Shown piece by piece: positions 34,641-44,158 of a DNA stretch of 64,000 nt (the first letter of the stretch is position 1; the number at the start of each line of letters is the position of its first letter). The notes beneath the pieces are model-generated. The model was not told the origin of the DNA and made no database searches. It was given only the letters and a program-made list of their open reading frames with translations. The stretch covers positions 1 through 64,000 of the forward strand of contig CAINXK010000459.1 in assembly GCA_903854805.1 (NCBI GenBank). Reading direction: 5' to 3'. This DNA is from an uncultured Anaerolineae bacterium. GTDB lineage: Bacteria; Chloroflexota; Anaerolineae; Anaerolineales; Villigracilaceae. A program made the translations under genes and the position numbers.

Positions 34641-36557
34641 TTATTCTTTTTCGCAAAAAAGGCCAATACGCCTTACCACCAGAATGGTGATATCGTCAAA
34701 TTGTTTTGTCCCTGCAGACTGGGCAGAAACTCGTTTTTGACACTTTTCCAACTGCGCGTTTAACGGTAGGGTATCTGTCAGCAGCGATATAAATTCATTA
34801 ATATTGACCGATTCACCTGCCTGATTGGTAGCATCAGTTAGACCATCGGTGTAAGCAAACAAGGTATCACCCAGTTCAAACCGGATTTTTCCAACCCGGT
34901 AATCCATATTGCTGACCACTCCAACGGCAGGCCCGGAAGTTTTTAAAATTTCCCGGATGCCGTTTTGGTTTATTAATAAGGGTGGGATGTGGCCACCATT
35001 AATATAAGTCAAAATGCCAGTTTCTATATCCAGGATACCGAAAAAGATCGTAGCGAACATGCCTGTATCACCGTGTGTTTCAACAATATAGTTGTTCGTC
35101 AATGAAATAGCATTCTTCAGTCGTGTCGTTGGCGTGTTCAGATTATCAGACTCTGCATGTGTAAAAAAATCTGTATTTGAAAAAGCACGCAGAAGACTAC
35201 GGAACAAGGTCATAAACAATGCTGCGCCCAGCCCCTTATCGCAAACATCCGCAATCACAAGACCAATTTTCCCTTCCGGAAGTTCAAAAACATCATAGAA
35301 GTCACCGGCAACCTCACGCGCAGATTTAAGCGAAGCGGCAATTTCCCACCCATTGAGCTGAGGCAAACAATCGGGTAAGAATCCGGCCTGGATTTCGCGG
35401 CCAATTTCAAATTCACGCTCCAAAGCTTTTCGGTATTGCTTTTCCTGTTCCCAAAGACGCGCATTTTCAAGCGCCACACTCATGGAATTTGAGAGCGTCT
35501 CAAGCAAGCGGACATCTGAAGCCGAAAAAGCATATTCTCGTTCGTAATTCAACACGCCCACGACCCCATGTATGCTACTTAAGCCAGAATCTTCGCTTTT
35601 TTCTTCACTTACAATCAGTGGAACCAGGATTGCTGAACCCGGAGCCGCTAGTATCGACCCTGGTATTGCCAAATCGGCAGCACTTCGAATGCAAACAGTC
35701 CGGTAATGCGGCTCAATCTGCATCCGTTTTAGCAAATTATCTGGATGCCAGCCGCTATCAGTGTGGACAACATGCGCTTGAACCATATAACGGTAGTTCA
35801 CCTTAGCCGTAGTAACGTCGTGGAATGCAATGAAGATGGTTTCTGCCTTTTCTGCAAACGTTTCGCGGATCTTTTCGCCAACGAGTTCATAGATGGACGG
35901 TGCATCCAGCTTTTGAGCGAGTCCTTGCTGGACACTGTTGATAATTTGTAATTCGGCTGCACGCTGCTCAGATTCTTTGAGAAGACACTGGGTTTCCTCA
36001 AAGAGACGGGCATTTTCGAGTGCCACACTCATCGAAGCCGTGATTGTTTGCAACAAACGCACATCAGATTCGCCAAAAGCATTCTCCTGATCGACATTTT
36101 GCAGGCTCAGGACACCAGTAACTTGCCCCCGAACAATCATCGGCACGCCCAACCAGGATTTGGGGGTCTTCGTTCCGGGCAGCGTCGGTTGGCCCAGCAG
36201 CGCAGCTTGCTCTGCGACATCCGTGTTAACCAGTAATGGCTGACCCGAGTGGATAATTTTTGAACGGAAACCTCCTGGCAGATGGAACCCGGGAGAATAA
36301 ACCCTCAGACCTCGCTCAATTGCATAACGGTGTTCAATCGTATTTGTTTTTTGATCATAAGGCGAGATCATCACCACTTGCGCATTAAAAATATCGCGAA
36401 TTTCATCACCAACAAGATCATATATTGCCTGAACATCGAGGCGCGCAGCGAGCCCCTGTTGTATGCTGTTAATAATCGTCAACTCTGCTTCGCGCTGGGC
36501 AAGTTCCTGCCCAATCTTTGCATTTTCATATTCTATTTCCGGTGTGTGGTGGGTCAT
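34641..36557 (-). CDS. GAF-GAF-PP2C (SpoIIE-like) serine phosphatase
   Basis: This protein has 638 residues from the chosen start. Two GAF domains (about 20-190 and 205-385) are similar to each other (INSIQQGLAARLDVQAIYDLVG against INSVQQGLAQKLDAPSIYELVG, given separately), so they arose by internal duplication. The C-terminal PP2C domain (about 400-635) has metal-binding motifs REVAGDFYDVF and VIADVCDKGLGAALFM. Such phosphatases act on anti-sigma-antagonist or other phosphoserine proteins; no partner kinase or STAS protein is in the window. Two ATGs are six bases apart; the second (36557) is better spaced from AGGA. It converges with the debranching gene, 21 bases apart. Confidence 0.9.
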   Translation of the reverse strand: MTHHTPEIEYENAKIGQELAQREAELTIINSIQQGLAARLDVQAIYDLVGDEIRDIFNAQVVMISPYDQKTNTIEHRYAIERGLRVYSPGFHLPGGFRSKIIHSGQPLLVNTDVAEQAALLGQPTLPGTKTPKSWLGVPMIVRGQVTGVLSLQNVDQENAFGESDVRLLQTITASMSVALENARLFEETQCLLKESEQRAAELQIINSVQQGLAQKLDAPSIYELVGEKIRETFAEKAETIFIAFHDVTTAKVNYRYMVQAHVVHTDSGWHPDNLLKRMQIEPHYRTVCIRSAADLAIPGSILAAPGSAILVPLIVSEEKSEDSGLSSIHGVVGVLNYEREYAFSASDVRLLETLSNSMSVALENARLWEQEKQYRKALEREFEIGREIQAGFLPDCLPQLNGWEIAASLKSAREVAGDFYDVFELPEGKIGLVIADVCDKGLGAALFMTLFRSLLRAFSNTDFFTHAESDNLNTPTTRLKNAISLTNNYIVETHGDTGMFATIFFGILDIETGILTYINGGHIPPLLINQNGIREILKTSGPAVGVVSNMDYRVGKIRFELGDTLFAYTDGLTDATNQAGESVNINEFISLLTDTLPLNAQLEKCQKRVSAQSAGTKQFDDITILVVRRIGLFCEKE

Positions 36558-36563
36558 ATGCAT

Positions 36564-36939
36564 TCCTACTCGAAAATTAGTCTACACCAGTGTACATTTT
36601 TTCGCGGGTGCCAGTCAATGGGATATTGCTGACTCGTGTTGGTTGTAGAGATAACCAAAAATCAGAATGATCTTATACCGGTTCCTTCATTGCGCGGGTC
36701 GCGAGCGTATTTCCGACAGATGTTGCAAGTTTGGCAAAATCTTCAAAATAGAAATTATGCCAGGTCGGTAGTTTTTATTCTTTTCGCGAGGTATTCAATC
36801 GAGATAGTAGACCAGTAAAAAGATGGCAACTGAAAGACCTACAGTCGCTGGGCATTTGCTTGGCGGAAGCGATAATGTGCTGAGATCCCTTGAACTTGGG
36901 ATCAAAGTTTATGCGTAAATAAAAACCATATCATTCCAG
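36564..36939. other. Intergenic region, no clear gene
   Basis: A short forward frame at 36823-36918 (MATERPTVAGHLLGGSDNVL, then 11 more residues) is too short and unmatched to call. The right part merges into the decayed PhnB-like gene. It should also hold the promoter of the phosphatase gene on the reverse strand, which I could not place. Confidence 0.35.
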
Positions 36940-37256
36940 CTCATGATCAGAACTTTATGGCATTAAATCTCGGCCCAGTAGTATTTACATTCTCGCAAGC
37001 CATCTCTTTCTTTGTTAACTGCGAGGGTCAGGCAGAAGCGGCTGAATTGTGGGAAAAACTCTCCGCTGGCGAAGAAAAACAACGCTGTGGCTGGCTCAAA
37101 GACCAGTACGGGATTTCCTGGCAAACCATACCCACTGTGTTAGACAAGATACTGAATGGACAGGATCCCAAGAAATCACGCGAAGCGCTCAACACAATGC
37201 TTCAAATCGATAAAATCGGCAGCGAAATTTTAAAACCAGCCTATTCTGAAGGGTAA
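36940..37256 (+). pseudogene. PhnB-like (VOC superfamily) protein, N-terminal half missing
   Basis: The frame contains the C-terminal half of a PhnB-like/3-demethylubiquinone-methyltransferase-like VOC protein: DQNFMALNLGPVVFTFSQAI, then FVNCEGQAEAAELWEKLSAG and CGWLKDQYGISWQTIPTVL. Full-length members are about 140-160 residues and begin with a beta-alpha repeat that is absent here; upstream codons do not match the family. The first in-frame ATG is at 36957, giving 99 residues. It is most likely a truncated remnant. Confidence 0.7.
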
Positions 37257-37426
37257 CAGAACATTGAGTAAATACATCTCCATGGTCACAAATACGAAAT
37301 ACTCCGTTTTTATTTAAAGGTGGAGAACAGCAATTTATGCACGATGACACTGTACAAATGCAATTTGAAAAATCCTGGCGGTCAGGCCAAAATTCTAAAT
37401 TATTTTCGAACATCAACATGTTGGGT

Positions 37427-37455
37427 TTGACACTGATACGAGCGTACTTTACAAT
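37427..37455 (+). promoter_or_regulatory. Consensus promoter giving an apparently leaderless XPB-operon mRNA
   Basis: TTGACA (37427-37432), a 17-base spacer and TACAAT (37450-37455) are near-perfect sigma70-type elements. The ATG of the first gene begins at 37462, six bases after the -10. Transcription would start at or within a base of the start codon, leaving no room for a ribosome-binding site. Confidence 0.85.
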
Positions 37456-37461
37456 CACGGT

Positions 37462-38817
37462 ATGACTATTCCCCAACTGCTTCATAGCATGTGTGCGGAA
37501 CTACCCGATGGAGACTTAAACGCCATCCGGAAAGCACGTGGATTCAGCGCTAGCGAGACTGCCTCGCGTACATCCTTTGCCAGCTTTTACGTCACAGCTG
37601 TGGGCCTGGAAAAAATCATGCAAGCCATTACACCCGAAGAGGCCGTGGGCTTGGGCCTATTGCATGAAACCGGCGAGGTGGATGTCAGTTTTTTTGAACG
37701 GATTTACGGAACAGGCAACCAGCGTGGTACCTACACTCAACGCTACAAATATACATTCGACAACGTCAAAAAGAACCTGGTTCGACGCGGGCTGGTGGTA
37801 ATGGCAGAAGTCAAAATGCGCGGCGACAACGCCCAAATGGAACGTTGGAGATTCGCGTTACCCCCTGAATTCGCCCCATACCTACCCCCCATCGCCTCCA
37901 AATCTAACGTACAACCCGGGCAGTTCAACGACAAAACCATCCGTAAAAAACTGCTTGAATTGATAGGTGGCGAACCAGCAATCCCGAAGGAAGTGTTGCC
38001 CCTTGCGATCAAGCGAGGCAGCCTATACATCAAGGAAGATCTTTTTTCGATTGCAAGCTTTGAAATCTGGCAAAAAACGGCATGGCAAAGCACAACCAAT
38101 ACTTACAAGCCGAATGTACCCGCATCGCTTTCTCCGATAGATGCCGCGCTCAAACTACTTAATACTGAAAGCTGGATAGATCCTAAAAGCATTGAATTGG
38201 CACTCAATATTTATTGTTTTGGTGTAATAATTCCATCTGCCGAGAAATTATTACACAAAGGCTGGGAGTTGGGCTTTTTGTCCCGGCTGGAAATTAATGG
38301 CGCTGCCAATTATCGAATTGCGCCCCAGCAGAATTTGACATCCGACAGGCAGCCGTATCCATCAAACCTGGAATGGGCAGATACCACATCAGCAGCGGGC
38401 TGCGTCAAAATTGATCTACGGGTGGTGCCGCTCACGGATCTGGAAAAACTCAATATACTGACAGAGCTCACCATAGAAAATGGCGTTTTGATCGCGAGGC
38501 CCAGCCTGGTCAAACTTGGTCGCGCCATTCCCGAGCAGCGCAATTCCCTACTGTCGATCTGGCTGGCAGAACAGGTTCCCGCATTTGAAAAAGTCCTGGA
38601 AACTGTCAATGCCAATTGGGGCAAAACCATCTTACATGAAAACCTGCTATTTGCACGTGTGCGTGACCTGAGCCTGCGCATCCAGTTGGAACGTGAACTC
38701 AAAGAAAAAATCATTGTTCTCAGTGAACATTTTATTGCATTCCCACTTGAAGCCCGCGCCAGTGTTGAAAAAGTCCTCAAGAAAACCGGCTTTGTCACCA
38801 AAACCATCAAACCATGA
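37462..38817 (+). CDS. Uncharacterised first gene of the XPB helicase operon
   Basis: This 451-residue soluble protein is not firmly recognised. It is rich in helical, winged-helix-like segments: AVGLGLLHETGEVDVSFFER, then YTFDNVKKNLVRRGLVVM and a W-R-F-ALPPEFAPYLPP strand. A second half shows a similar arrangement (PIDAALKLLNTESWIDPKSI). The layout resembles the N-terminal wHTH region of helicase-associated XPB/Ssl2 N-terminal-domain proteins, but this is inference. Its stop overlaps the next gene's start by four bases (ATGA), and the promoter is at the start codon. It probably helps load or regulate the helicase encoded at 40535. Confidence 0.75.
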   Translation: MTIPQLLHSMCAELPDGDLNAIRKARGFSASETASRTSFASFYVTAVGLEKIMQAITPEEAVGLGLLHETGEVDVSFFERIYGTGNQRGTYTQRYKYTFDNVKKNLVRRGLVVMAEVKMRGDNAQMERWRFALPPEFAPYLPPIASKSNVQPGQFNDKTIRKKLLELIGGEPAIPKEVLPLAIKRGSLYIKEDLFSIASFEIWQKTAWQSTTNTYKPNVPASLSPIDAALKLLNTESWIDPKSIELALNIYCFGVIIPSAEKLLHKGWELGFLSRLEINGAANYRIAPQQNLTSDRQPYPSNLEWADTTSAAGCVKIDLRVVPLTDLEKLNILTELTIENGVLIARPSLVKLGRAIPEQRNSLLSIWLAEQVPAFEKVLETVNANWGKTILHENLLFARVRDLSLRIQLERELKEKIIVLSEHFIAFPLEARASVEKVLKKTGFVTKTIKP

Positions 38818-40532
38818 GCTCCATGCTGACCCCGATTGATCCCAAACCACTGGAAGTAATTTCCAATAACCGCGATATTTTGCGAGACCTTTTCATTTAC
38901 CTGGATTATGCACATGCGCACAGCATAAAGCGCATGACACGCACAAATGGAATCCCGCGCACTGACATGATACGCCTGGCAAAACTGCTGGGCATAGACC
39001 CGCCTGAAAAAGACGATTGGATGTATGCCCGTCCATATTGGATAGATTTCATCGATAATCTGGCGTTGAGCCTACACCTGGTTTCTTACGACCTGCAGGG
39101 TGAGTATCGCGGCTACTCCAGCTCCGATGCATCATTTATTGATAACTATGTAAGTGTGAACGAAGCTCAGCTGCAAAAGTTCCTGGGGCTTTTACCGATA
39201 GAACAGGAAAAAAACATTCTCGATGCACTAAATCGGACAAAATCTCTACAACGTTACGATGATGCCAGTTTTAATGAGTTTTTTCATTATGGCCCATATG
39301 GCTTTTTGGATACCTTTGATCGTTGGGGCTCGGGCACCGGAATTATGCCTACGCTCAAATTCCCCGGAATTCGTATGTTTTTATTGGATATTCTCAGAAA
39401 ATGTCCGGCGGGCCAATGGTTCAGCACTGAATCGCTAATCGCCTACTTAAAAACTAATTTCCCATACTTTCTCATTCCGCAAAGCGCTCCCAAAGTCGAC
39501 CGCTGGGGCAATCCTACCAGTCGGTATGCCAACTTTCATGAAAGTAATCAAATCTCTGAAAACGAGAAGTCTGTTCCTCCTGACGCACCGGATGCTTTCG
39601 AACGTGTCGAAGGCCGGTATGTGGAACGTTTTCTTGAATATATTCCGTTCACGATGCGCTTTGTGGATGTTGCCTATTCACGCGAACCGTACAAAGGGGT
39701 AAGCCCTTCGCGCGGTTTTCTTTCAGGCTTCCGTGTTAACGAACGTTTCATTCGCTTGATGAATGGTGAAGGTGCCACTCCTAAAGTCACCATCCAACCG
39801 AATTTTGACATCATCATAGAATCTGATTTCTACCCGGTAAGCGTCATCCGCCAGATAACAACACTCGGTGAACAAATGTCCAACCCAAACAACGGACATG
39901 GGGCGTATGTGGGGATTTTCCAACTCAAAAAATCTGCCGTTGCCACCCGACTCGTCCAGGAACCAGACCTTGACATCAGCGCCCTGTTAAAAAACCTCAG
40001 TGGGCGCGATCTGCCTTCCAATGTGCAGATCGAACTCGAAGAATGGGCCGGGCACGCCGACCAGTTTACCCTTTACGAAGGCTTTGCCCTGCTCGAAACA
40101 ACCAATATTTCCCTTGAAGTAGAGAAATTCCGGACCGAAAAAATTGCCCCAACCATCAACCTGGTACGCAATTCTGAAGAAGTTTACTCTACCCTTGAAA
40201 CCCTGGGTCAGGTCCCCATGCGGATCCAACACCGGGAATGGGATTTTACGCTAGTCTCTGAAACCGCCATTAGCCTGTTCCCCAGGGAAAAACCGGTGAC
40301 TGACGCCCCGAAAATTGCGAGGTCGGTAAAAGTAAATCGCGTCGTCACCATCAGCTTTAAATTCCCAGACAATGAAAGCTTCGATGCCATTTGCAAAACC
40401 CTGGCAGAACTACGCTGCCCCTTTCAGATCGACACCCAGGCGCACATCATCAGCATCCAGCAAAAAGAACAGGCATTGTTTGAAGAGGCAGTATCGAAAT
40501 TGGCAGATACGTTCCTGTTTGAGGTTGAATAA
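38814..40532 (+). CDS. Helicase-associated protein with XPB/Ssl2 N-terminal-like domain
   Basis: This protein has 572 residues. The segment near residues 320-360, VTIQPNFDIIIESDFYPVSV, matches the helicase XPB/Ssl2 N-terminal domain family (pfam13625-type), which in mycobacteria is encoded beside the XPB gene. The N-terminal 200 residues are helical (HAHSIKRMTRTNGIPRTDMI), perhaps DNA-binding. The last 90 residues form a mixed alpha/beta domain. Lacking Walker motifs, it is not itself an ATPase. It is coupled to both neighbours: a 4-base overlap upstream and a 2-base gap downstream. Confidence 0.8.
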   Translation: MSSMLTPIDPKPLEVISNNRDILRDLFIYLDYAHAHSIKRMTRTNGIPRTDMIRLAKLLGIDPPEKDDWMYARPYWIDFIDNLALSLHLVSYDLQGEYRGYSSSDASFIDNYVSVNEAQLQKFLGLLPIEQEKNILDALNRTKSLQRYDDASFNEFFHYGPYGFLDTFDRWGSGTGIMPTLKFPGIRMFLLDILRKCPAGQWFSTESLIAYLKTNFPYFLIPQSAPKVDRWGNPTSRYANFHESNQISENEKSVPPDAPDAFERVEGRYVERFLEYIPFTMRFVDVAYSREPYKGVSPSRGFLSGFRVNERFIRLMNGEGATPKVTIQPNFDIIIESDFYPVSVIRQITTLGEQMSNPNNGHGAYVGIFQLKKSAVATRLVQEPDLDISALLKNLSGRDLPSNVQIELEEWAGHADQFTLYEGFALLETTNISLEVEKFRTEKIAPTINLVRNSEEVYSTLETLGQVPMRIQHREWDFTLVSETAISLFPREKPVTDAPKIARSVKVNRVVTISFKFPDNESFDAICKTLAELRCPFQIDTQAHIISIQQKEQALFEEAVSKLADTFLFEVE

Positions 40533-40534
40533 TT

Positions 40535-42214
40535 ATGCCATCGCCGTCCAATCCATTGATCGTGCAGGGTGATAAAAGCCTGCTGCTCGAAGTTCAAAAT
40601 GAGCGCTATGAAGCCGCGCGCGATGCACTGGCGCGATTTGCTGAATTGGAAAAATCGCCAGAATATATTCATACTTACCGTATTACGCCGCTTTCGCTGT
40701 GGAACGCGGCTTCTTCTGGGTTAACTGCGGCCCAAATCCTGGCCGAATTGGAAGATTTTTCCAAATACGGCTTGCCATCCAACGTGATGCGCGACATAGA
40801 TGAGTACGTGGGGCGATACGGACGTGTGAAGTTGGTGCGTGAAGGCGAAAACCTGATTGTAACCAGCGAAGATGAGACACTGATGGTTGAAATTCTCAAC
40901 CACAAGAGCACTTCCCGCTATCTGCACGGGCGCTTGGATGCGCGCCGGGCACTGGTAGCTCCCGGACGGCGTGGTCATCTCAAACAGGCTCTGCTTCAGA
41001 TTGGCTATCCTGCCGAAGATCTGGCAGGCTATGTGGCAGGCGACAATCTGCCGGTTGTCTTGCGACAGGCCACGCTGGGGGGAAAACCATTCAACTTGCG
41101 GCATTATCAGAGCGAGGCCGCAGAAATCTTTCACGCCAGCGGCTCGACACGCGGAGGCAGCGGTGTGGTTGTTCTGCCTTGCGGCGCGGGCAAGACCATC
41201 GTAGGTATGGCTGCCATGGCACAGTTGCAGACTTCGACACTGATCCTGACGCCAAATACCGTGGCTGTGCGCCAGTGGATGACCGAGCTGGTGGACAAAA
41301 CTTCCCTGACGGAAGAGATGGTCGGCGAATACTCCGGCTTACAAAAAGATATTCGACCGGTAACCGTCAGCACCTACCAGATTCTCACATACCGCAAGCG
41401 TGGATCCAGTGATGAATTTCCGCATTTTGGTCTATTCAGCGCCCGTAACTGGGGGCTGATCATCTATGATGAAGTGCATCTGCTGCCAGCCCCCGTCTTT
41501 CGCATCACTGCAGAAATTCAGGCTCGCCGGCGCCTGGGATTGACCGCCACCCTGGTGCGGGAGGATGGCATGGAAGGAGATGTTTTTTCACTAATTGGAC
41601 CGCAAAAATATAACGTCCCGTGGAAAGATCTGGAAAAGCAGGGCTGGATCGCGACGGCACTATGTCACGAAATCCGCGTGCCCTTGGACGAAAGCGCACG
41701 CATGGAATATGCCATCGCGCCACAACGTGAAAAATATGCGGTTTCCGCGCACAACCGCCGTAAATTGCCCATCCTGCAGGCCATTCTCGAGCGACATATA
41801 GGCGAGAACATCCTTGTGATCGGAATGTATCTAGATCAACTGGACCAGGTTGCCGAGCTGCTTCAGGCTCCGCTGATTAACGGGCAAACTCCTGTCCGCG
41901 AACGCGAAAAACTTTATGAAAAATTTCGGACGGGGGAGGTTAAAATCCTGGTGGTTTCGAAAGTCGCCAACTTCAGCATCGACCTACCGGATGCCAGTGT
42001 GGCAATTGAAATCTCCGGCACCTTTGGCAGCCGCCAGGAGGAAGCCCAGCGCCTGGGGCGGATCCTTCGTCCAAAAAGCGATGGAGCAATGGCTCATTTC
42101 TATACCATCGTCACACGCGAGACAGTTGATCAGACCTTTGCAGCCAACCGGCAAAGGTTTCTGACCGAACAAGGCTACAAGTACGAGATCTTGTATGAGA
42201 ATGAAGTAGTATAA
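40535..42214 (+). CDS. Bacterial XPB-type DNA helicase
   Basis: This is a 559-residue SF2 helicase. Walker A is PCGAGKT (215-221), the DEAH-type box reads IYDEVHL near residue 312, and the XPB-specific RED motif is in LVREDGMEGDVFSLIGP (Arg342-Glu343-Asp344). Helicase motifs IV-VI include EEAQRLGRILRPK. The N-terminal 180 residues carry an accessory domain with a damage-recognition-like region. Bacterial XPB proteins unwind DNA 3'-5' and are linked to repair, but their role is not well settled. It is the third gene of the leaderless operon and converges with an MFS gene. Confidence 0.92.
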   Translation: MPSPSNPLIVQGDKSLLLEVQNERYEAARDALARFAELEKSPEYIHTYRITPLSLWNAASSGLTAAQILAELEDFSKYGLPSNVMRDIDEYVGRYGRVKLVREGENLIVTSEDETLMVEILNHKSTSRYLHGRLDARRALVAPGRRGHLKQALLQIGYPAEDLAGYVAGDNLPVVLRQATLGGKPFNLRHYQSEAAEIFHASGSTRGGSGVVVLPCGAGKTIVGMAAMAQLQTSTLILTPNTVAVRQWMTELVDKTSLTEEMVGEYSGLQKDIRPVTVSTYQILTYRKRGSSDEFPHFGLFSARNWGLIIYDEVHLLPAPVFRITAEIQARRRLGLTATLVREDGMEGDVFSLIGPQKYNVPWKDLEKQGWIATALCHEIRVPLDESARMEYAIAPQREKYAVSAHNRRKLPILQAILERHIGENILVIGMYLDQLDQVAELLQAPLINGQTPVREREKLYEKFRTGEVKILVVSKVANFSIDLPDASVAIEISGTFGSRQEEAQRLGRILRPKSDGAMAHFYTIVTRETVDQTFAANRQRFLTEQGYKYEILYENEVV

Positions 42215-42232
42215 AAAGAAACCCGCACGGGC

Positions 42233-43864
42233 TTAATGCCCGCCGGGAAGCGGCGTCTGGGTAGATCCACGCCCACCCCACTTACCCGGCCAACCAGGGA
42301 GAAACAAGCCGATTACAAGTGCCACAATCGATGCGTAAAAAGTAACCAGGTAGGTTGCCTCAAAACCTTGCATACTCTCATTACAGGCAAGCTTTAAATC
42401 CGCCAGGATTTTGGTTTTGGCGACTTGCATTGAGCTGGGGGGGAGAGCTGCCAGCGAGGCTGCGGCACCAGGCGGCAAGTTGTCTTCCGCTTTTACACCG
42501 GGGGTCTCGCAAATGCCAAACCGGGTAGTCGAAACCACTCGAGTTTTTTGGGATTGATCCTGTTGGGCTCTCACTCCCGCCGAAAGTGACCCGGTTAGGA
42601 TGGTTGCCAACGCTGCCACCGATACAGCCTGAACGACAAAACGGGTACTGTTCAATAAAGATGAGCCGCGCGGCAGCATGGACAACGGAATACTACTCAA
42701 AGAGGTCGTGAAGGTAGTCTGGAGCGTTAACCCGACCGCCAAACCACGTAAAGCCAGCAGGAAAACAATATAGGAAATAGGTGTGGTGGCCCCGATCTGC
42801 GCCATCTGCCAGGTATTGATACATAGGATCAAAAAACCAGTCACGATCAGCATGCGTGGACCGATTTTGTCGAATAAACGACCTGCCAGCGGCGTGGCAA
42901 AGGCCGATGTGGCAGCCACGCCCAACAGAATATAACCCGTCTCCAACGCAGTACGACCACGAAAAGCCTGCAGATAAATGGGAATGAGAAATTCTGCCCC
43001 AAACAAGGCCACCATGGCAACATAGCCTATCAGCGCCGCTTTTAAAAAGGTCGGATTAGCAAACAGGCGCAGGTTCAACATGGGCTCTTTCGCCACATAT
43101 AATTCGACCACTACAGAAGCGCTGATTGCTACCAAACCGATGCCAAGTGCCGTCAACGTCCCAAGACCCGTCCAGCCATTGGTTTCAGCCAGAGTAGCAG
43201 CATACAGGAGCGAACCGAAACCAATCACCGATGTGATCAACCCCAATGGGTCAAAGACTGGACGCCGTTCGATCCTGAAATCAAGCAAGAACCGCGAGCC
43301 GAGGAATACTCCCAGGATGCCAATCGGCACATTGACAAAGAAGATCGCCCGCCAAATCTGGAGATCCACCAACCAACCACCAATAATAGGTCCCAATGCA
43401 GGGGCAACCACCAGGGCAATGCCAAACAATCCGAGTGCGGTTCCCTGCTCTTTGGGAGGAAAGGCCCGGTACAACTGCGCTGGGCCAAGCGGCTGCGCCA
43501 AACCACCGCCAAAACCTTGCAGGGCACGAGCAAGGATCAACGTCCCCAGCGAAGGTGCGATACCGCAGAGAAAAGAACCAATGGTAAAAATCCCCAACCC
43601 TAACAGGTATATGCGCTTGATACCAAAACGGTCAGCCAGAAAACCGGTGATCGGTGTTGTGACACCAAGCGCCAGAACATAAATGCTCAGTACCCATTGA
43701 GCATCGGATAATGATGCGCCAAACTCGGTGCGCAGGGTAGGAAAAGCGACGTTTACAATGGTTGAATCCAGGATGATCATAAAAACACCGAACATCACTG
43801 AGATCAACACCTTCCATTTTTGTTCCAACCCACCCTGATTGACAGATGCTATTTCTTGACTCAT
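42233..43864 (-). CDS. MFS multidrug exporter, DHA2 (14-TMS) family
   Basis: This protein has 543 residues from the chosen start and about 14 transmembrane helices. DHA2 hallmarks are LDSTIVNVAFPTLRTEFG in helix 1, the A-motif GFLADRFGIKR, and the C-like motif region GLFGIALVVAPALGPIIGGW. The segment before the last helices has an external loop with two cysteines. It likely exports hydrophobic or cationic drugs using the proton gradient; the substrate is unknown. An ATG at 43885 is in frame, but the one at 43864 has an AAAAAGG site at good distance. Confidence 0.9.
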   Translation of the reverse strand: MSQEIASVNQGGLEQKWKVLISVMFGVFMIILDSTIVNVAFPTLRTEFGASLSDAQWVLSIYVLALGVTTPITGFLADRFGIKRIYLLGLGIFTIGSFLCGIAPSLGTLILARALQGFGGGLAQPLGPAQLYRAFPPKEQGTALGLFGIALVVAPALGPIIGGWLVDLQIWRAIFFVNVPIGILGVFLGSRFLLDFRIERRPVFDPLGLITSVIGFGSLLYAATLAETNGWTGLGTLTALGIGLVAISASVVVELYVAKEPMLNLRLFANPTFLKAALIGYVAMVALFGAEFLIPIYLQAFRGRTALETGYILLGVAATSAFATPLAGRLFDKIGPRMLIVTGFLILCINTWQMAQIGATTPISYIVFLLALRGLAVGLTLQTTFTTSLSSIPLSMLPRGSSLLNSTRFVVQAVSVAALATILTGSLSAGVRAQQDQSQKTRVVSTTRFGICETPGVKAEDNLPPGAAASLAALPPSSMQVAKTKILADLKLACNESMQGFEATYLVTFYASIVALVIGLFLPGWPGKWGGRGSTQTPLPGGH

Positions 43865-44158
43865 GGCAAAAACCTTTTTTAGCAAAAATTAGCGTGCCAT
43901 AAAGTCCGGCAGCACATTGTTAACAAGAATATCATACTTATTAATGTTGTATGGGTATAGATCAAGCCTTTTAGAAAGCACCCGATATAAAGAAAAACCC
44001 TTGCAGCCGGCACCCGGTCAGATTATCCTGGCCTATTTAACATCAATAATGGTTACGCAAATTTCTATTTATACAGGTTATTTTTGTTGGCAAACCAACG
44101 GCCAGAGCCGTAAGCGAGCAAAACCCAATCTAACCGTGACCCTAATCCATGACTCAGG

